Shown: positions 25,156-33,618 of the stretch, one piece after another
How the letters are laid out: each line of letters starts with the position of its first letter
Position numbering within the stretch: the stretch's first letter is position 1
Source of the DNA: JAWVFM01 sp963843315
GTDB taxonomy: Bacteria; Actinomycetota; Thermoleophilia; Solirubrobacterales; 70-9
NCBI GenBank assembly: GCA_963843315.1
Contig: CAWJJU010000003.1
Location: 124,001 to 188,000 of the forward strand
DNA: 64,000 bases
Reading direction: 5' to 3'
Notes under the pieces: model-generated
The model's database searches: none
Told to the model about the DNA's origin: nothing
The model's input: the letters and a program-made list of their open reading frames with translations, nothing else
Made by a program: the position numbers and the translations under genes

Positions 25156-26363
25156 GGCGCCCGGCGCGGGGCTAGCGCGCGGTCCTCGACCGGGAGCAGC
25201 TCGGTGTAGAGCTCGGTCGTCGTCTTGGCGACGTCCGACCAGTCGAAGCGGCGCACGTGCTCGGCGGCGTCGGCGATGAGGCGCTCGCGCAGGTCGTGGT
25301 CGCGGATGACGCGCTCCAGGGTCTCGGCAAGAGCGTCGGGGTCCTTGGCCTCGAAGCGAAGGCCCGCCTCCTCGTGCGGGACGACCTCGCGCAGGCCGCC
25401 GGTGTCGGCGACGATGCACGGGCAGCCGGAGGCCATGGCCTCCAGCGCCACCAGCCCGAACGGCTCGTAGATCGAGGGGACCACGCAGACGTCGGCGATC
25501 CGGTAGAGCGAGTGCAGGACGTCGTCGCCCATCCAGCCGAGGAACCTGCCGTGGCTCATCAGGCCGAGCTCCGAGGCCTGCTTTCGCAACTCCCCCTCGT
25601 GCGTGCCCGACCCGGCGACCAGGAAGCGCAGGCCGGGGTTCCGCTCGATGAGCCGCGGCAGCGCGTCGAGCGCCAGCTGGAAGCCCTTCTCGTAGACGAG
25701 GCGGCCGATCAGCAGCACGAGCTTCTCGTCGGGCTGGGCGAAGCGGGCGCGCAGCTCGACCAGCTTGGCATCCTCGTGGGGGCGAAGGTCGTCGGGGTCG
25801 ATGCCGTTCCAGATCACCGAGATCCGCTCGGGCGGGACGCCGAAGATCTCTGCGACCTGCTCGCGCATGTAGAAGGAGCAGACGATCACGCGGTCGGAGC
25901 GATTGGAGATCCAGCGCTCCACCCCGTGGATGTAGGACTGCGGGTGCTCCTCCACCCAGCCCTGGTGGCGTCCGAACTCCGTCGCATGGATCGTCGTGAC
26001 CAGGCGGGCGTCGAAGCGTCTCGCAAGGTGATCGCAGGCCATCGCCACGAGCCAGTCGTGGCCATGCACCAGGTCGAAGTCGAAGCGGTCGCCCAGCTCG
26101 ACGCCCGCGGCGAGCATGTCCGAGTTCATGCGCTCCACCCAGGCGACGAACTCGCCGAGGTCGGAGGGGCGCTTGGGCTCGAGCACCCGGTGGATGTGGA
26201 CGCCGCCCACTTCCTCCTCGGCCGGCGACTCCTCGCCGCCGCGGGTGAGGACGTGGACCTCCTGGCCCTCCTCGACCAGCCCCTCGGCGAGCTTTCGCAC
26301 GTGCCTGGCGAGGCCGCCCTCGATGAGCGGCGGGTATTCCCATGTGAGGATGAGGACGTTCAC
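24933..26363 (-). CDS. GT4 glycogen-synthase-like glucosyltransferase, Rv3032-like
   Basis: A GT-B retaining glucosyltransferase. The N-terminus MNVLILTWEYPPLIEGGLARHVRKLAEGL, HGHDWLVAMACDHLARRF, TTIHATEFGRHQGWVEE, LIGRLVYEKGFQLAL and SIYEPFGLVALEAMASGCPCIVADTGGL closely follow Rv3032, the alpha-1,4-glucosyltransferase of methylglucose lipopolysaccharide synthesis. The conserved domain ends around TTELYTELLPVED near 25190. The frame then stays open for about 80 low-complexity residues, overlapping the convergent acyltransferase by 223 bp. A TAG sits in the next frame at that point, so the extension may reflect a lost stop or an indel. It is third in the operon after the methyltransferase and GH57 genes. 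Confidence 0.9.
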   Translation of the reverse strand: MNVLILTWEYPPLIEGGLARHVRKLAEGLVEEGQEVHVLTRGGEESPAEEEVGGVHIHRVLEPKRPSDLGEFVAWVERMNSDMLAAGVELGDRFDFDLVHGHDWLVAMACDHLARRFDARLVTTIHATEFGRHQGWVEEHPQSYIHGVERWISNRSDRVIVCSFYMREQVAEIFGVPPERISVIWNGIDPDDLRPHEDAKLVELRARFAQPDEKLVLLIGRLVYEKGFQLALDALPRLIERNPGLRFLVAGSGTHEGELRKQASELGLMSHGRFLGWMGDDVLHSLYRIADVCVVPSIYEPFGLVALEAMASGCPCIVADTGGLREVVPHEEAGLRFEAKDPDALAETLERVIRDHDLRERLIADAAEHVRRFDWSDVAKTTTELYTELLPVEDRALAPRRAPHTRSGWSPSASTPSPTGSTGLGQRSVAGVSRIRRTRAGMPPTTALAGTLRVRTELVPTMALSPTRTPRSTHAP

Positions 26364-26414
26364 GATGTCTCCCGGCGCCTCGGCGCCCTGCCTACCCGGT
26401 GCTCACCCGGCTGC

Positions 26415-27846
26415 TCATGGCTCTCGAAGCGGCGCGAGGCTCATATCGGGGGCGAGGTTTCGCAGGCGCCCCTCGGGCGAGCGCCGTGAGTGTATGGCCT
26501 CCAGCAGCGATGCGGCGTGGTCGGAGGCGCGCCCGAAGGCGTAGTCGCCGGCCTGTCGGCGCCCGTCGAGGAATGCCCAGTCGCTGGCCTGAACCGCCAG
26601 CAGCTCACGTGCCGCTCGCTCGGCGGCCGCGCCGCAGAGCCCGTCGCCCAGGGCGCGCAGCACCCGCAGCTCCAGCCGCCGCGCGGCGCGAGCGAGGTCG
26701 GCCACCTGCGAGCCCTCCCACGTGCGCAGGTCCTTGCGCCTCGCCCCACGTCGACGCTCGCAGCGGCCGCTCGGTCGGCGGGTGGGAGTCCAGCGCCTCC
26801 GACAGGGTGATGAGGCCGACACCGCGGTCGGCGGCGCCCTCGAGGACCGCACGCAGCCACTCGGGCCCCTCCCACCACCAGTGGCCGAGGAGCTCCATGT
26901 CGACCGCGAACACCACCAGCCCGCGCTCGCCGGTGGCGCCCCGAAACCGCTCCAGGCGCGCCGCGACGCCGTCGAGGAGCTCGCCCGCCTGGCGGCGGGC
27001 TGCCGCCGACGCGGCGCCGGGGTCGTAGGGATCGCCCGAGATCGCCCAGGGCCTGACGCCGCGAAGCGACTGGCGGTGGAAGTCGCGGTGGACGGGGTCG
27101 GAGGGGTAGCCCTCCAGCGACCACAGCCACGACACGGCCTCCCAGTCGATCGTGAACGCGGTCATCGCGTTGCGGGCGGTCGCGGGCGCAAGGGACTCCG
27201 GCGCCGGCTCGTGGGCGCTCTGGTCGCTGACGAACCACTCCAGGCCCCGCTCGGCGAGCAGCCGCTCGATTCCGGGCTCGTAGGCGCATTCGGGAAGCCA
27301 GAAGCCGCGCGCCGGCCCGAACCGGCGCCGGTGGGAGCGCAGCCCGGCGTCGATCTGAAGGCGCCTGCCAGGCACGGTGGCAACGAGCGGCATCACCGCG
27401 TGGGTCGCGCTGGACGGGACGAGCTCGACCCGACCCTCCCGGGCCGGGCCGGCGAAGACCTCGATCAGATCGTCGCCGAGCCCACTCAGCCGCCGCAGCG
27501 ATTCGCGATAGCGGGCCGCCTCCGACTCGCATGCGGCCGCGAAGGCGGGCTCGGCCTCGGTCTCGGCCATCTGCGGGCCCTCGGCCTCGCAGGTCGCGAC
27601 GCGAAACTCGGAGGCGAAGGCCCGGAACCGATCGGCCACGCCGGGCGCCTCGAGCTGGTCGGCGAGGACTGGCGTCACCGTCACGGTCACCCGCTCGGCG
27701 ACGTCGAGCACCGGCAGGTAGGAGCGGACGATGGCGTCGAAGAGCCACTCCTCGCCAAACGGGTAGGTGCCGAACCCCTCGACGTAGGGCATGTGCGAGT
27801 GGAGCACGATCGCGAGGTCGCCGCGATCGGCGCCGCTGTCACGCAC
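26415..27846 (-). pseudogene. GH57 1,4-alpha-glucan branching enzyme, Rv3031-like, frameshifted
   Basis: A family GH57 protein of about 477 residues that introduces alpha-1,6 branches into alpha-glucans. It starts at GTG 27846 with the HSHMPYVEGFGTYPFGEEWLFDAI motif, the nucleophile region FWLPECAYEPGIERLL (Glu) and the acid region VFAVDMELLGHWWWEGPEWL (Asp). Around 26731-26750 the frame changes from RASTWGE to KDLRTWEGSQVADLARAARRLELRVLRALG, and the C-terminal helical domain then continues to 26415. Both halves are conserved, so a single indel broke the frame. It overlaps the upstream methyltransferase stop by 8 bp. The homologue in M. tuberculosis is Rv3031. Confidence 0.87.
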
Positions 27847-28591
27847 GGCAGACCGCGACGAAGTCGAGGGCCTCCTCCTCGTCGCCGTGGCGCAGCGCGA
27901 AGTCGCTTGCGCTGATCGCCGGGACGAACCTCGAGTAGAAGGGCTTCGTCAGCCTCAGCCGGGGATGGACGCGATCCCAGCCCGCCCTGAGCGCAAGCTC
28001 GTGTGCCCGCAGCTTGCGCGCGTGGTGAAGGCCGAATACCTCGACCGACGAAAAGCGCGGCTCGAGCAGCTCGCGGTACTCGCCGAGCGTGTACTCGCGC
28101 AGATGCCACGGGTTGTCGGACTTCTCCGCGCCCGCAGGGGCGAGCGTCAGCCGGTTCGGCGTGGAGATGTAGGCGACCGGCGCGGCCGCGGCCAGCCGCT
28201 CGCAGAGCGCGCCCGGGTCGTGGATGTGCTCGATCGTCTGCAGGAAGACGACGGCGTCGCACGGCCCGCGGAACTCCTCGACCAGGCTCCGCTCGAAGCT
28301 GAGGTTCGGGCGCACGTAGCGCAGGCGGGCGTGCTCGTGGGCCTCGGGGTTGGCGTCGACGCCGACCACGCTCGCCGCCGCGGCGGCCAGGACGCTCGAG
28401 CCGTATCCCTCCCCGCAGGCGAGGTCCACCACGCCCAGGCCGCGCACGCGCTCGGCGATCCACTCGTACACGGCCAGATGGCGGCGATACCAGTAGTTCT
28501 CGTCGGGGACGTCGGGAAGCGTCCGCTCGCCGGTCAGCTCGAGCGGCGGCACGCCGTCGGGCTGGTCCTTCTGAAGGTGCTCGGGTGACAT
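27839..28591 (-). CDS. SAM-dependent methyltransferase, Rv3030-like
   Basis: A 250-residue class I methyltransferase from ATG 28591. LELTGERTLPDVPDENYWYRRHLAVYEWIAERV is close to the opening of Rv3030, then motif I VVDLACGEGYGSSVLAAAA, acidic VVGVDANPEAHEHA, FLQTIEHIHDPGALCERL and STPNRLTLAPAG. Rv3030 is one of the predicted glucose O-methyltransferases for methylglucose lipopolysaccharide. It is first in an operon with the GH57 and GT4 genes (overlap 8 bp). The sugar position methylated is not predictable. Confidence 0.9.
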   Translation of the reverse strand: MSPEHLQKDQPDGVPPLELTGERTLPDVPDENYWYRRHLAVYEWIAERVRGLGVVDLACGEGYGSSVLAAAAASVVGVDANPEAHEHARLRYVRPNLSFERSLVEEFRGPCDAVVFLQTIEHIHDPGALCERLAAAAPVAYISTPNRLTLAPAGAEKSDNPWHLREYTLGEYRELLEPRFSSVEVFGLHHARKLRAHELALRAGWDRVHPRLRLTKPFYSRFVPAISASDFALRHGDEEEALDFVAVCRA

Positions 28592-28622
28592 CGGGGCGGC
28601 ACAGGCTACGCTGCCGATCCTC

Positions 28623-29543
28623 ATGAGCCCCGCCGCCGCAACGGCCACGCCAGAGGAGATCAAGGACGCGAACGTCCGCTACCACGACGTCGCCGCCGGC
28701 GAGTACGACGTCAAGTGGGGAATCGACCTGGGCGAGATCGGCCAGTCGCAGGTGCGCGCCAAGCTCGAAAAGGCTCTGGGCCGCTGGCCATCCAGGCCCT
28801 TCGGCGACTCTCTGGAGATCGGAGCGGGCACCGGGTACTTCTCCCTGAACCTGCTCCAGCTGGGAGTCATCGAGCGCGCGACGGCCACCGACATCTCCGA
28901 CGGGATGCTCGATTCGCTGAGCTCCTCGGCTGGCCGGGTCGGCCTGGACGTGACCACGGCGCGGGCGGAGGCGGAGGAGCTGCCCTTCGCGGACGAGTCG
29001 TTCGACCTCGTCTGCGGCCACGCGATCCTGCACCACATCCCCGACCTGGCCCGCGCCTTCTCCGAGATGAACCGCGTTCTGAGGCCGGGCGGCACGCTGG
29101 CGTTCTGCGGCGAGCCGTCGCGAAACGGCGACCGGCTGGCGACGATCCCCAAGCGGGCCGGCGTTGTCCTCGCTCCCGCGTGGCGGCGCCTGGTGGGAGC
29201 TTCCGCACGAGGCGAGGAGCCCCGGGCCACCAGCGACGGCCACGAGCTGGAGAGCGAGGTCGACGTCCACGCATTCGACCCGGGCGAGCTGCGCGACCTG
29301 CTTCAGGGCGCTGGCTTCGACGACGTGCGTCTGCGCGGCGAGGAGCTGGTCTCCAACGCCTACGGATGGCTGATGCGCTCGCTCGAGGCGACCGCCGACC
29401 CCGACGAGCTGCCCATGCGCTGGAAGCTGTTTGCCTACCGCACCTGCCTCGCGCTCCAGAAGGTGGACGCCGCGGTCCTCGAGCCGCGACTGCCGGCCGG
29501 CCTCTTCTACAACCTCGTTCTCTCCGCGCGGCGACCGGGATAG
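28623..29543 (+). CDS. Class I SAM-dependent methyltransferase
   Basis: A 306-residue methyltransferase from ATG 28623, divergent from the Rv3030-like gene with a 31-bp gap. Motif I is SLEIGAGTGYFSLNLLQLG, then ATDISDGMLDSL, AEELPFADESFDLVCGHAILHHIPDLARAFSEMNRVLRPGGTLAF of the methyltransferase-11 family. The C-terminal 120 residues form an extra domain (DVHAFDPGELRDLLQGAGFDDVRLRGEELVSNAYGWLMRSLEA). The target is unknown; lipid, quinone or glycan are possible. Sharing a divergent promoter with the glycan operon makes the last attractive. Confidence 0.88.
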   Translation: MSPAAATATPEEIKDANVRYHDVAAGEYDVKWGIDLGEIGQSQVRAKLEKALGRWPSRPFGDSLEIGAGTGYFSLNLLQLGVIERATATDISDGMLDSLSSSAGRVGLDVTTARAEAEELPFADESFDLVCGHAILHHIPDLARAFSEMNRVLRPGGTLAFCGEPSRNGDRLATIPKRAGVVLAPAWRRLVGASARGEEPRATSDGHELESEVDVHAFDPGELRDLLQGAGFDDVRLRGEELVSNAYGWLMRSLEATADPDELPMRWKLFAYRTCLALQKVDAAVLEPRLPAGLFYNLVLSARRPG

Positions 29544-29582
29544 GCTGCGGGTTCGCCCACGACCCAAGCAGGGAGGCACCCG

Positions 29583-30008
29583 ATGAGAAAGCTCGCGCTC
29601 GCCGCCACGACGGCGGCCCTCGTAATCACCATGGCGCCTGGAGCCTCGGGACACGCGACCACGCGCGTCTCCATCAGCTCCTGGCACCTCTACACCGCCG
29701 ACACCGAGCTACACAAGGTCAAACCCGGAGCGACGTTCAGGGCCTGCGCGACCAACGAGGTGTCCGACATCTACGCCAAGGGCAAGGTGAAGCACGCAAA
29801 GAAGGGCGCCAACTTCACTGAGAAGTGGTCGATCGGCCAGGCGCACGCGATCCCGGTTCACGCCTCCTGGGGCCGGAGCGGCAACTTCACCGACTTCTTC
29901 CGGATCCAGCCCGAGGGCCACAGCGGCAAGGTGAAGCTGAAGCTCATCGAGGCCGGCAGGAAGATCGGCTCGAGCACGGTCACGATCAAGACCAAGCAGA
30001 GCTGCTGA
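29583..30008 (+). CDS. Secreted small protein
   Basis: A 141-residue exported protein from ATG 29583 with a clear signal peptide (MRKLALAATTAALVITMAPGASGHA). The mature part is basic, with about eight beta-strand-like segments and two cysteines (RACATNE, KQSC) that could form one disulphide. No family is recognised. It is 40 bp after the methyltransferase. Two other small secreted proteins in the window (44700-45050 and 59249-59839) share the style but not obvious sequence. Confidence 0.75.
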   Translation: MRKLALAATTAALVITMAPGASGHATTRVSISSWHLYTADTELHKVKPGATFRACATNEVSDIYAKGKVKHAKKGANFTEKWSIGQAHAIPVHASWGRSGNFTDFFRIQPEGHSGKVKLKLIEAGRKIGSSTVTIKTKQSC

Positions 30009-30009
30009 G

Positions 30010-31743
30010 CTAGCCGAAGGTGAAGCTGTAGCCGGCGATTCCCGGCGCGAAGCGCAGGGTCAGCACGTGCGACTCGGCGCGCGGCAGGTCGACAAGCCGG
30101 TAGAGGCGCTGGCGCGTGACCGAGGCGGAGCCGGCATTCACGTCCTCGCCGGCGTCTGCGGGTGAGATCGGCTTGCCGTCGAGCTCCACGCCGATCGGGC
30201 GTGGCCCGCCCGGCGAGCCCGCCACCAGGAAGACGCGCCGCGCGCGAAAGTGCAGCGACAGCGTCGCGTCCTTGCCGGCGACGGCGTCCTCCGCGCTGAC
30301 GTTCCACTCGCCGCCGTAGGCGAGCTGATTGGGCCCAAGGCTCTGCGGCGGGGTGCTTCCGTAGTCGTAGGAGCCCGGCCGAAGCGGCGTGACGAACCCC
30401 TGGGCGCGGGCGCCGCCGAGATAGGTCTCGGGCGTGGCCAGGCCGGTCGCGGCGCGCTGCGCGCTGACGTGGACCCTGCTGTGGCCCGGCGGGTGCCCGG
30501 CCTCGGCCAGAAGGTCGCGAATCGCCTTCTCGGCATCGGCGTAGCCGCCCTCGCCGAAGTGCACCAGGCGGATGTCGCCCTTGGCGTCGATCAGGTAGTC
30601 GGCCGGCCAGTACTGGTTGTGGTACGCGTCCCAGGTGGCCAGGTCGTTGTCCTGGGCGACGGGATAGGTGATCCCGAACTGGTCGATCGCGTTCTGGACG
30701 TTGCCCGCCTCCTTCTCGAACGGGAACTCCGGGCTGTGGACGCCGACGACGTCGAACCCGTCGCGGTGGTACTTGCGGTACCAGCCCTCCAGGTACGGAA
30801 GGGTGCGAATGCAGTTGATGCAGGTGTAGGTCCAGAAGTCGACGAGGACGACGTGCCCGCGCAGCCCCGCCAGCGTCAGCGGCCTGTCACCCGGCGTGTT
30901 GAACCACATCTGGTTGCCGGTGAACTCAGGCGCCGCGCCCTTGTCGGGCAGCTTCGCCCCCGCCGCCGCCTGGGCGCTGCCCGCCTCCTGGCTGGCCTGG
31001 CCGTTGCCGCGCACGTTGGACAGATCGCCCGAGATGGCCGAGCTCGACTCGATGCGGTTGGCCGGGTCGACCAGCGCCGACGGCAGGCTGCCGGCGATGG
31101 AGCTCTCGAAGCGCGTGTCGAGATTCGTCGCCATGACCACGGCGACCGCGACCATCACCGCTCCCATCGCCATCTGCACCGTGCCCCGGTGCGCCTGCAG
31201 CCGGTCGGAGACCCTGCGGCCGCCAAGCATCAGCACGTAGAGCACGACCGCGGACCCGATGGAGTAGGCGAAGGCCACCGCCAGCCGCCCGACCGTGAAG
31301 GTCTGCGACGCGGAGACCGTGATGACGCCGGCGAGGATCGGCCCCGCGCACGGCGCGTACACGAACCCCAGGCTGGCGCCGACCAGCATGCCGCCGCCGA
31401 AGCCGTCGCCGCCCCGGCGCGACGGCGCCGGAACGACGCGCGAGATCCAGGCCTCGACCCGGTCGCCGATCGGCGGGATCAGGAGACTCAGACCGAAGGC
31501 CGCCAGCACCACGATGGCGATCTTGCGCGTGATGTCGTCTGGCAGGCCGAGGGCCTCGATCACGTAGACCAGGGCCACCGTCGCGAAGGTGAACGAGAGG
31601 ACGAGCCCGGTGACGATCCCGAGCGGCCGCCGCCGGCCGCCGGTCACGCCCGCGGAGAGGATGGCCGGCAGGACGGGAAGCACGCAGGGCGAGAGGGCCG
31701 TGCCGGCCCCTGCGATGAGTGCGAAGAGGATGAGTAGAACCAT
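30010..31743 (-). CDS. dipZ: DipZ-like CcdA-thioredoxin fusion protein
   Basis: A 577-residue membrane protein that should carry reducing equivalents across the membrane. Residues 1-215 are a CcdA/DsbD-like domain with six or seven membrane segments and two redox half-sites, LSPCVLPVLP and FVYAPCAGPIL. Next is a TlpA-like thioredoxin domain (about 280-420) with WTYTCINCIRTLPYLEGW as the CxxC active site. The C-terminal 140 residues form an extra carbohydrate-binding-like beta domain (LSLHFRARRVFLVAG). The three-domain order is that of mycobacterial DipZ (Rv2874). It is isolated, and convergent with the secreted-protein gene. Confidence 0.92.
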   Translation of the reverse strand: MVLLILFALIAGAGTALSPCVLPVLPAILSAGVTGGRRRPLGIVTGLVLSFTFATVALVYVIEALGLPDDITRKIAIVVLAAFGLSLLIPPIGDRVEAWISRVVPAPSRRGGDGFGGGMLVGASLGFVYAPCAGPILAGVITVSASQTFTVGRLAVAFAYSIGSAVVLYVLMLGGRRVSDRLQAHRGTVQMAMGAVMVAVAVVMATNLDTRFESSIAGSLPSALVDPANRIESSSAISGDLSNVRGNGQASQEAGSAQAAAGAKLPDKGAAPEFTGNQMWFNTPGDRPLTLAGLRGHVVLVDFWTYTCINCIRTLPYLEGWYRKYHRDGFDVVGVHSPEFPFEKEAGNVQNAIDQFGITYPVAQDNDLATWDAYHNQYWPADYLIDAKGDIRLVHFGEGGYADAEKAIRDLLAEAGHPPGHSRVHVSAQRAATGLATPETYLGGARAQGFVTPLRPGSYDYGSTPPQSLGPNQLAYGGEWNVSAEDAVAGKDATLSLHFRARRVFLVAGSPGGPRPIGVELDGKPISPADAGEDVNAGSASVTRQRLYRLVDLPRAESHVLTLRFAPGIAGYSFTFG

Positions 31744-31812
31744 CAGATCGCGATCTGCCGAGGGTCCCGCAGACCGCTCAACCGCTCTTAAGTCCCTCTG
31801 CGCGCGAAACCG

Positions 31813-32931
31813 TTACGCGGATGACTCGCCGGGGCGAACCCGAAAGAGCTTCACCGGGCTGTCGATGCCCTTCAGGCGCCGTGCGCCGGCAAACGAGAAT
31901 GCGAACCCGTCCTCCGCCTCGTCGTAAACGCCCTCGTCGCACAGCACGCTGCCGGGGTAGGCGAAGTCGGTGATGCGACTGGCCAGGTTGATGGGGTGGC
32001 CGTAGAAGTCTCCGCTTCGCGCGATCGCCTCGCCCCGGGCCAGCCCGGCGCGCAGCGAGGGGAACTCCTCGCCCTCCGACTCCGCCGCCTCGACCAGGGC
32101 GAGCGCGGCCCTCAGAAGGTCGTCGTTGGACTGCGAGACCAGCATCACCGCGTCGCCGATCATCTTCACGAGGCGGACCGGAGGCTTGGCCGCCTCCCTC
32201 CCGAGCTCGGCGAGGCGCGACGTGAGCGCCCCGAGCTGGCCGTGGTCCAGCGTCTGCCCGAGCCTCGTGTAGTCCACGAGGTCAGCGAAGCACGCCGTCA
32301 CGGTCTGCGACCCGGCGAGACTGCCCGACGCGAGCTGCGCCGAGCCGACGGCCGCCTGCCGAATCTGCTCGAGGAGGTGAAGCCGGAATGCGTACTGCAT
32401 GGCCGGGCCGATGATCGGCACGAGCCCCTGCGCCGCCGCCAGGTAGCGACGTGAGGTCTCGAGCTCGGTTGCGCCCGGCTCCAGCAGAGCCTCGCCCGCG
32501 AGCGAGTTGCTGGCCGCGGCAACCTGCGACATCGCGACGCCGACCACGCGCGACGTCTCGATCAGGCCCTCCTCGGGCAGCCCGGCGTCGATCAGCGAGC
32601 GCATGCGCTTCGCGGCCTCGATGTCCTCACTCGTGCCCTCCGGGTCGTCGGGGTCAGCCGGCGCAAGGCCCTGAGCCGCTCGCAGGCGCTCCAGGAAGCC
32701 GGCATCGACGCCGGCCTGCTCGGCCACGTCGTGCAGGGTCAGCCGCTGACCCTCCCCCTCCAGGAACCGCTCGACGGGAAGCAGCGCCAGCCGGTCCTCC
32801 TCTACCGCCGCGCGCAGCTCGTCGAACGAAACGCCGTCATCCGCGAGCTGGTTCAGCAGCTCCAGGCGCGACTCCCGGGCCTCTCCCTCGAGGTCGCCGA
32901 GCAGGCCTTCCGCTTCGAAATCGGTTGTCAT
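31813..32931 (-). CDS. Class III adenylate cyclase with N-terminal regulatory domain, Rv1264-like
   Basis: Converts ATP to cAMP. The 372 residues from ATG 32931 start with a helical regulatory half (about 1-200), comparable in size and pattern to the pH-sensing autoinhibitory domain of Rv1264. The catalytic half has the metal Asp in TACFADLVDYTRLGQ, the second metal Asp in VKMIGDAVMLVS with the adenine-selecting Lys, and the transition-state Asn/Arg in HPINLASRITDFAYPG. There is no membrane segment. The reading frame remains open far upstream, but conservation begins at this start. Confidence 0.9.
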   Translation of the reverse strand: MTTDFEAEGLLGDLEGEARESRLELLNQLADDGVSFDELRAAVEEDRLALLPVERFLEGEGQRLTLHDVAEQAGVDAGFLERLRAAQGLAPADPDDPEGTSEDIEAAKRMRSLIDAGLPEEGLIETSRVVGVAMSQVAAASNSLAGEALLEPGATELETSRRYLAAAQGLVPIIGPAMQYAFRLHLLEQIRQAAVGSAQLASGSLAGSQTVTACFADLVDYTRLGQTLDHGQLGALTSRLAELGREAAKPPVRLVKMIGDAVMLVSQSNDDLLRAALALVEAAESEGEEFPSLRAGLARGEAIARSGDFYGHPINLASRITDFAYPGSVLCDEGVYDEAEDGFAFSFAGARRLKGIDSPVKLFRVRPGESSA

Positions 32932-32994
32932 GCGGGCGCCATTGTGACCCGATGGAGGTGAACCGCGCGCCGACCCCGCGTACCATCCCGTGAT

Positions 32995-33618
32995 ATGCCA
33001 GGGCAACCGGTCGACATGCCGATCTTCGAGCTCCCGGCCGTGTTGCTCCCGGGCGAGCTGATGCCGCTCCACATCTTCGAGGAGCGCTACAAGCTCATGG
33101 TCGCCCGCTGCCTCGAATCGCAGGAGCCGTTCGGCATCGTCTTTCGCGACTCCGACGGCGCCCGGCGGGTTGGCTGCGAGGCCCGGGTCGCGGAGGTGAC
33201 CGAGCGCTTCGACGACGGCCGTCTGAACATCGTCGTCGAGGGCGGGCGGCCATTCAAGGTGCTCGAGCGCTTCGACGAGGCCGGCTACCCGGGCGGCGAG
33301 GTCGAGCCCCTCGCCGAGCCCGTCCGTCCCGAGCCGAGCGCGGAGGCCGACATCGCGCACGACGCGTTCGCCGGCCTGGTTGAGCGGGTCTCGGGCGAGC
33401 CACCCGATCGCGCCCAGATCGATGCCGAGAACGCCTACGGCATCGCCGCGCGCGTCGAACTTCCGGCGGAGACCAAGCAGGCGCTCCTGGAGCTGCGCTC
33501 CGAGAACGATCGCATGCGCGTGCTGGGTGATGCGCTGGGCGCCCTGATCGGCGCCCTTGAGCGCTCGGAGGAGGTCGCCGAGCGCGCCAGCATGAACGGC
33601 AAGGTCTACGTCGGCTAG
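32995..33618 (+). CDS. Lon N-terminal-domain-like protein
   Basis: A 207-residue stand-alone LON substrate-binding domain protein (PUA-like fold) from ATG 32995: MPIFELPAVLLPGELMPLHIFEERYKLMVARCL and FGIVFRDSDGARRVGCEARVAEV, with a helical C-terminal part. It lacks the AAA+ and protease domains of Lon. Similar small proteins are common in actinobacteria and their role is unknown; a substrate-recruiting function is inference. Confidence 0.88.
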   Translation: MPGQPVDMPIFELPAVLLPGELMPLHIFEERYKLMVARCLESQEPFGIVFRDSDGARRVGCEARVAEVTERFDDGRLNIVVEGGRPFKVLERFDEAGYPGGEVEPLAEPVRPEPSAEADIAHDAFAGLVERVSGEPPDRAQIDAENAYGIAARVELPAETKQALLELRSENDRMRVLGDALGALIGALERSEEVAERASMNGKVYVG

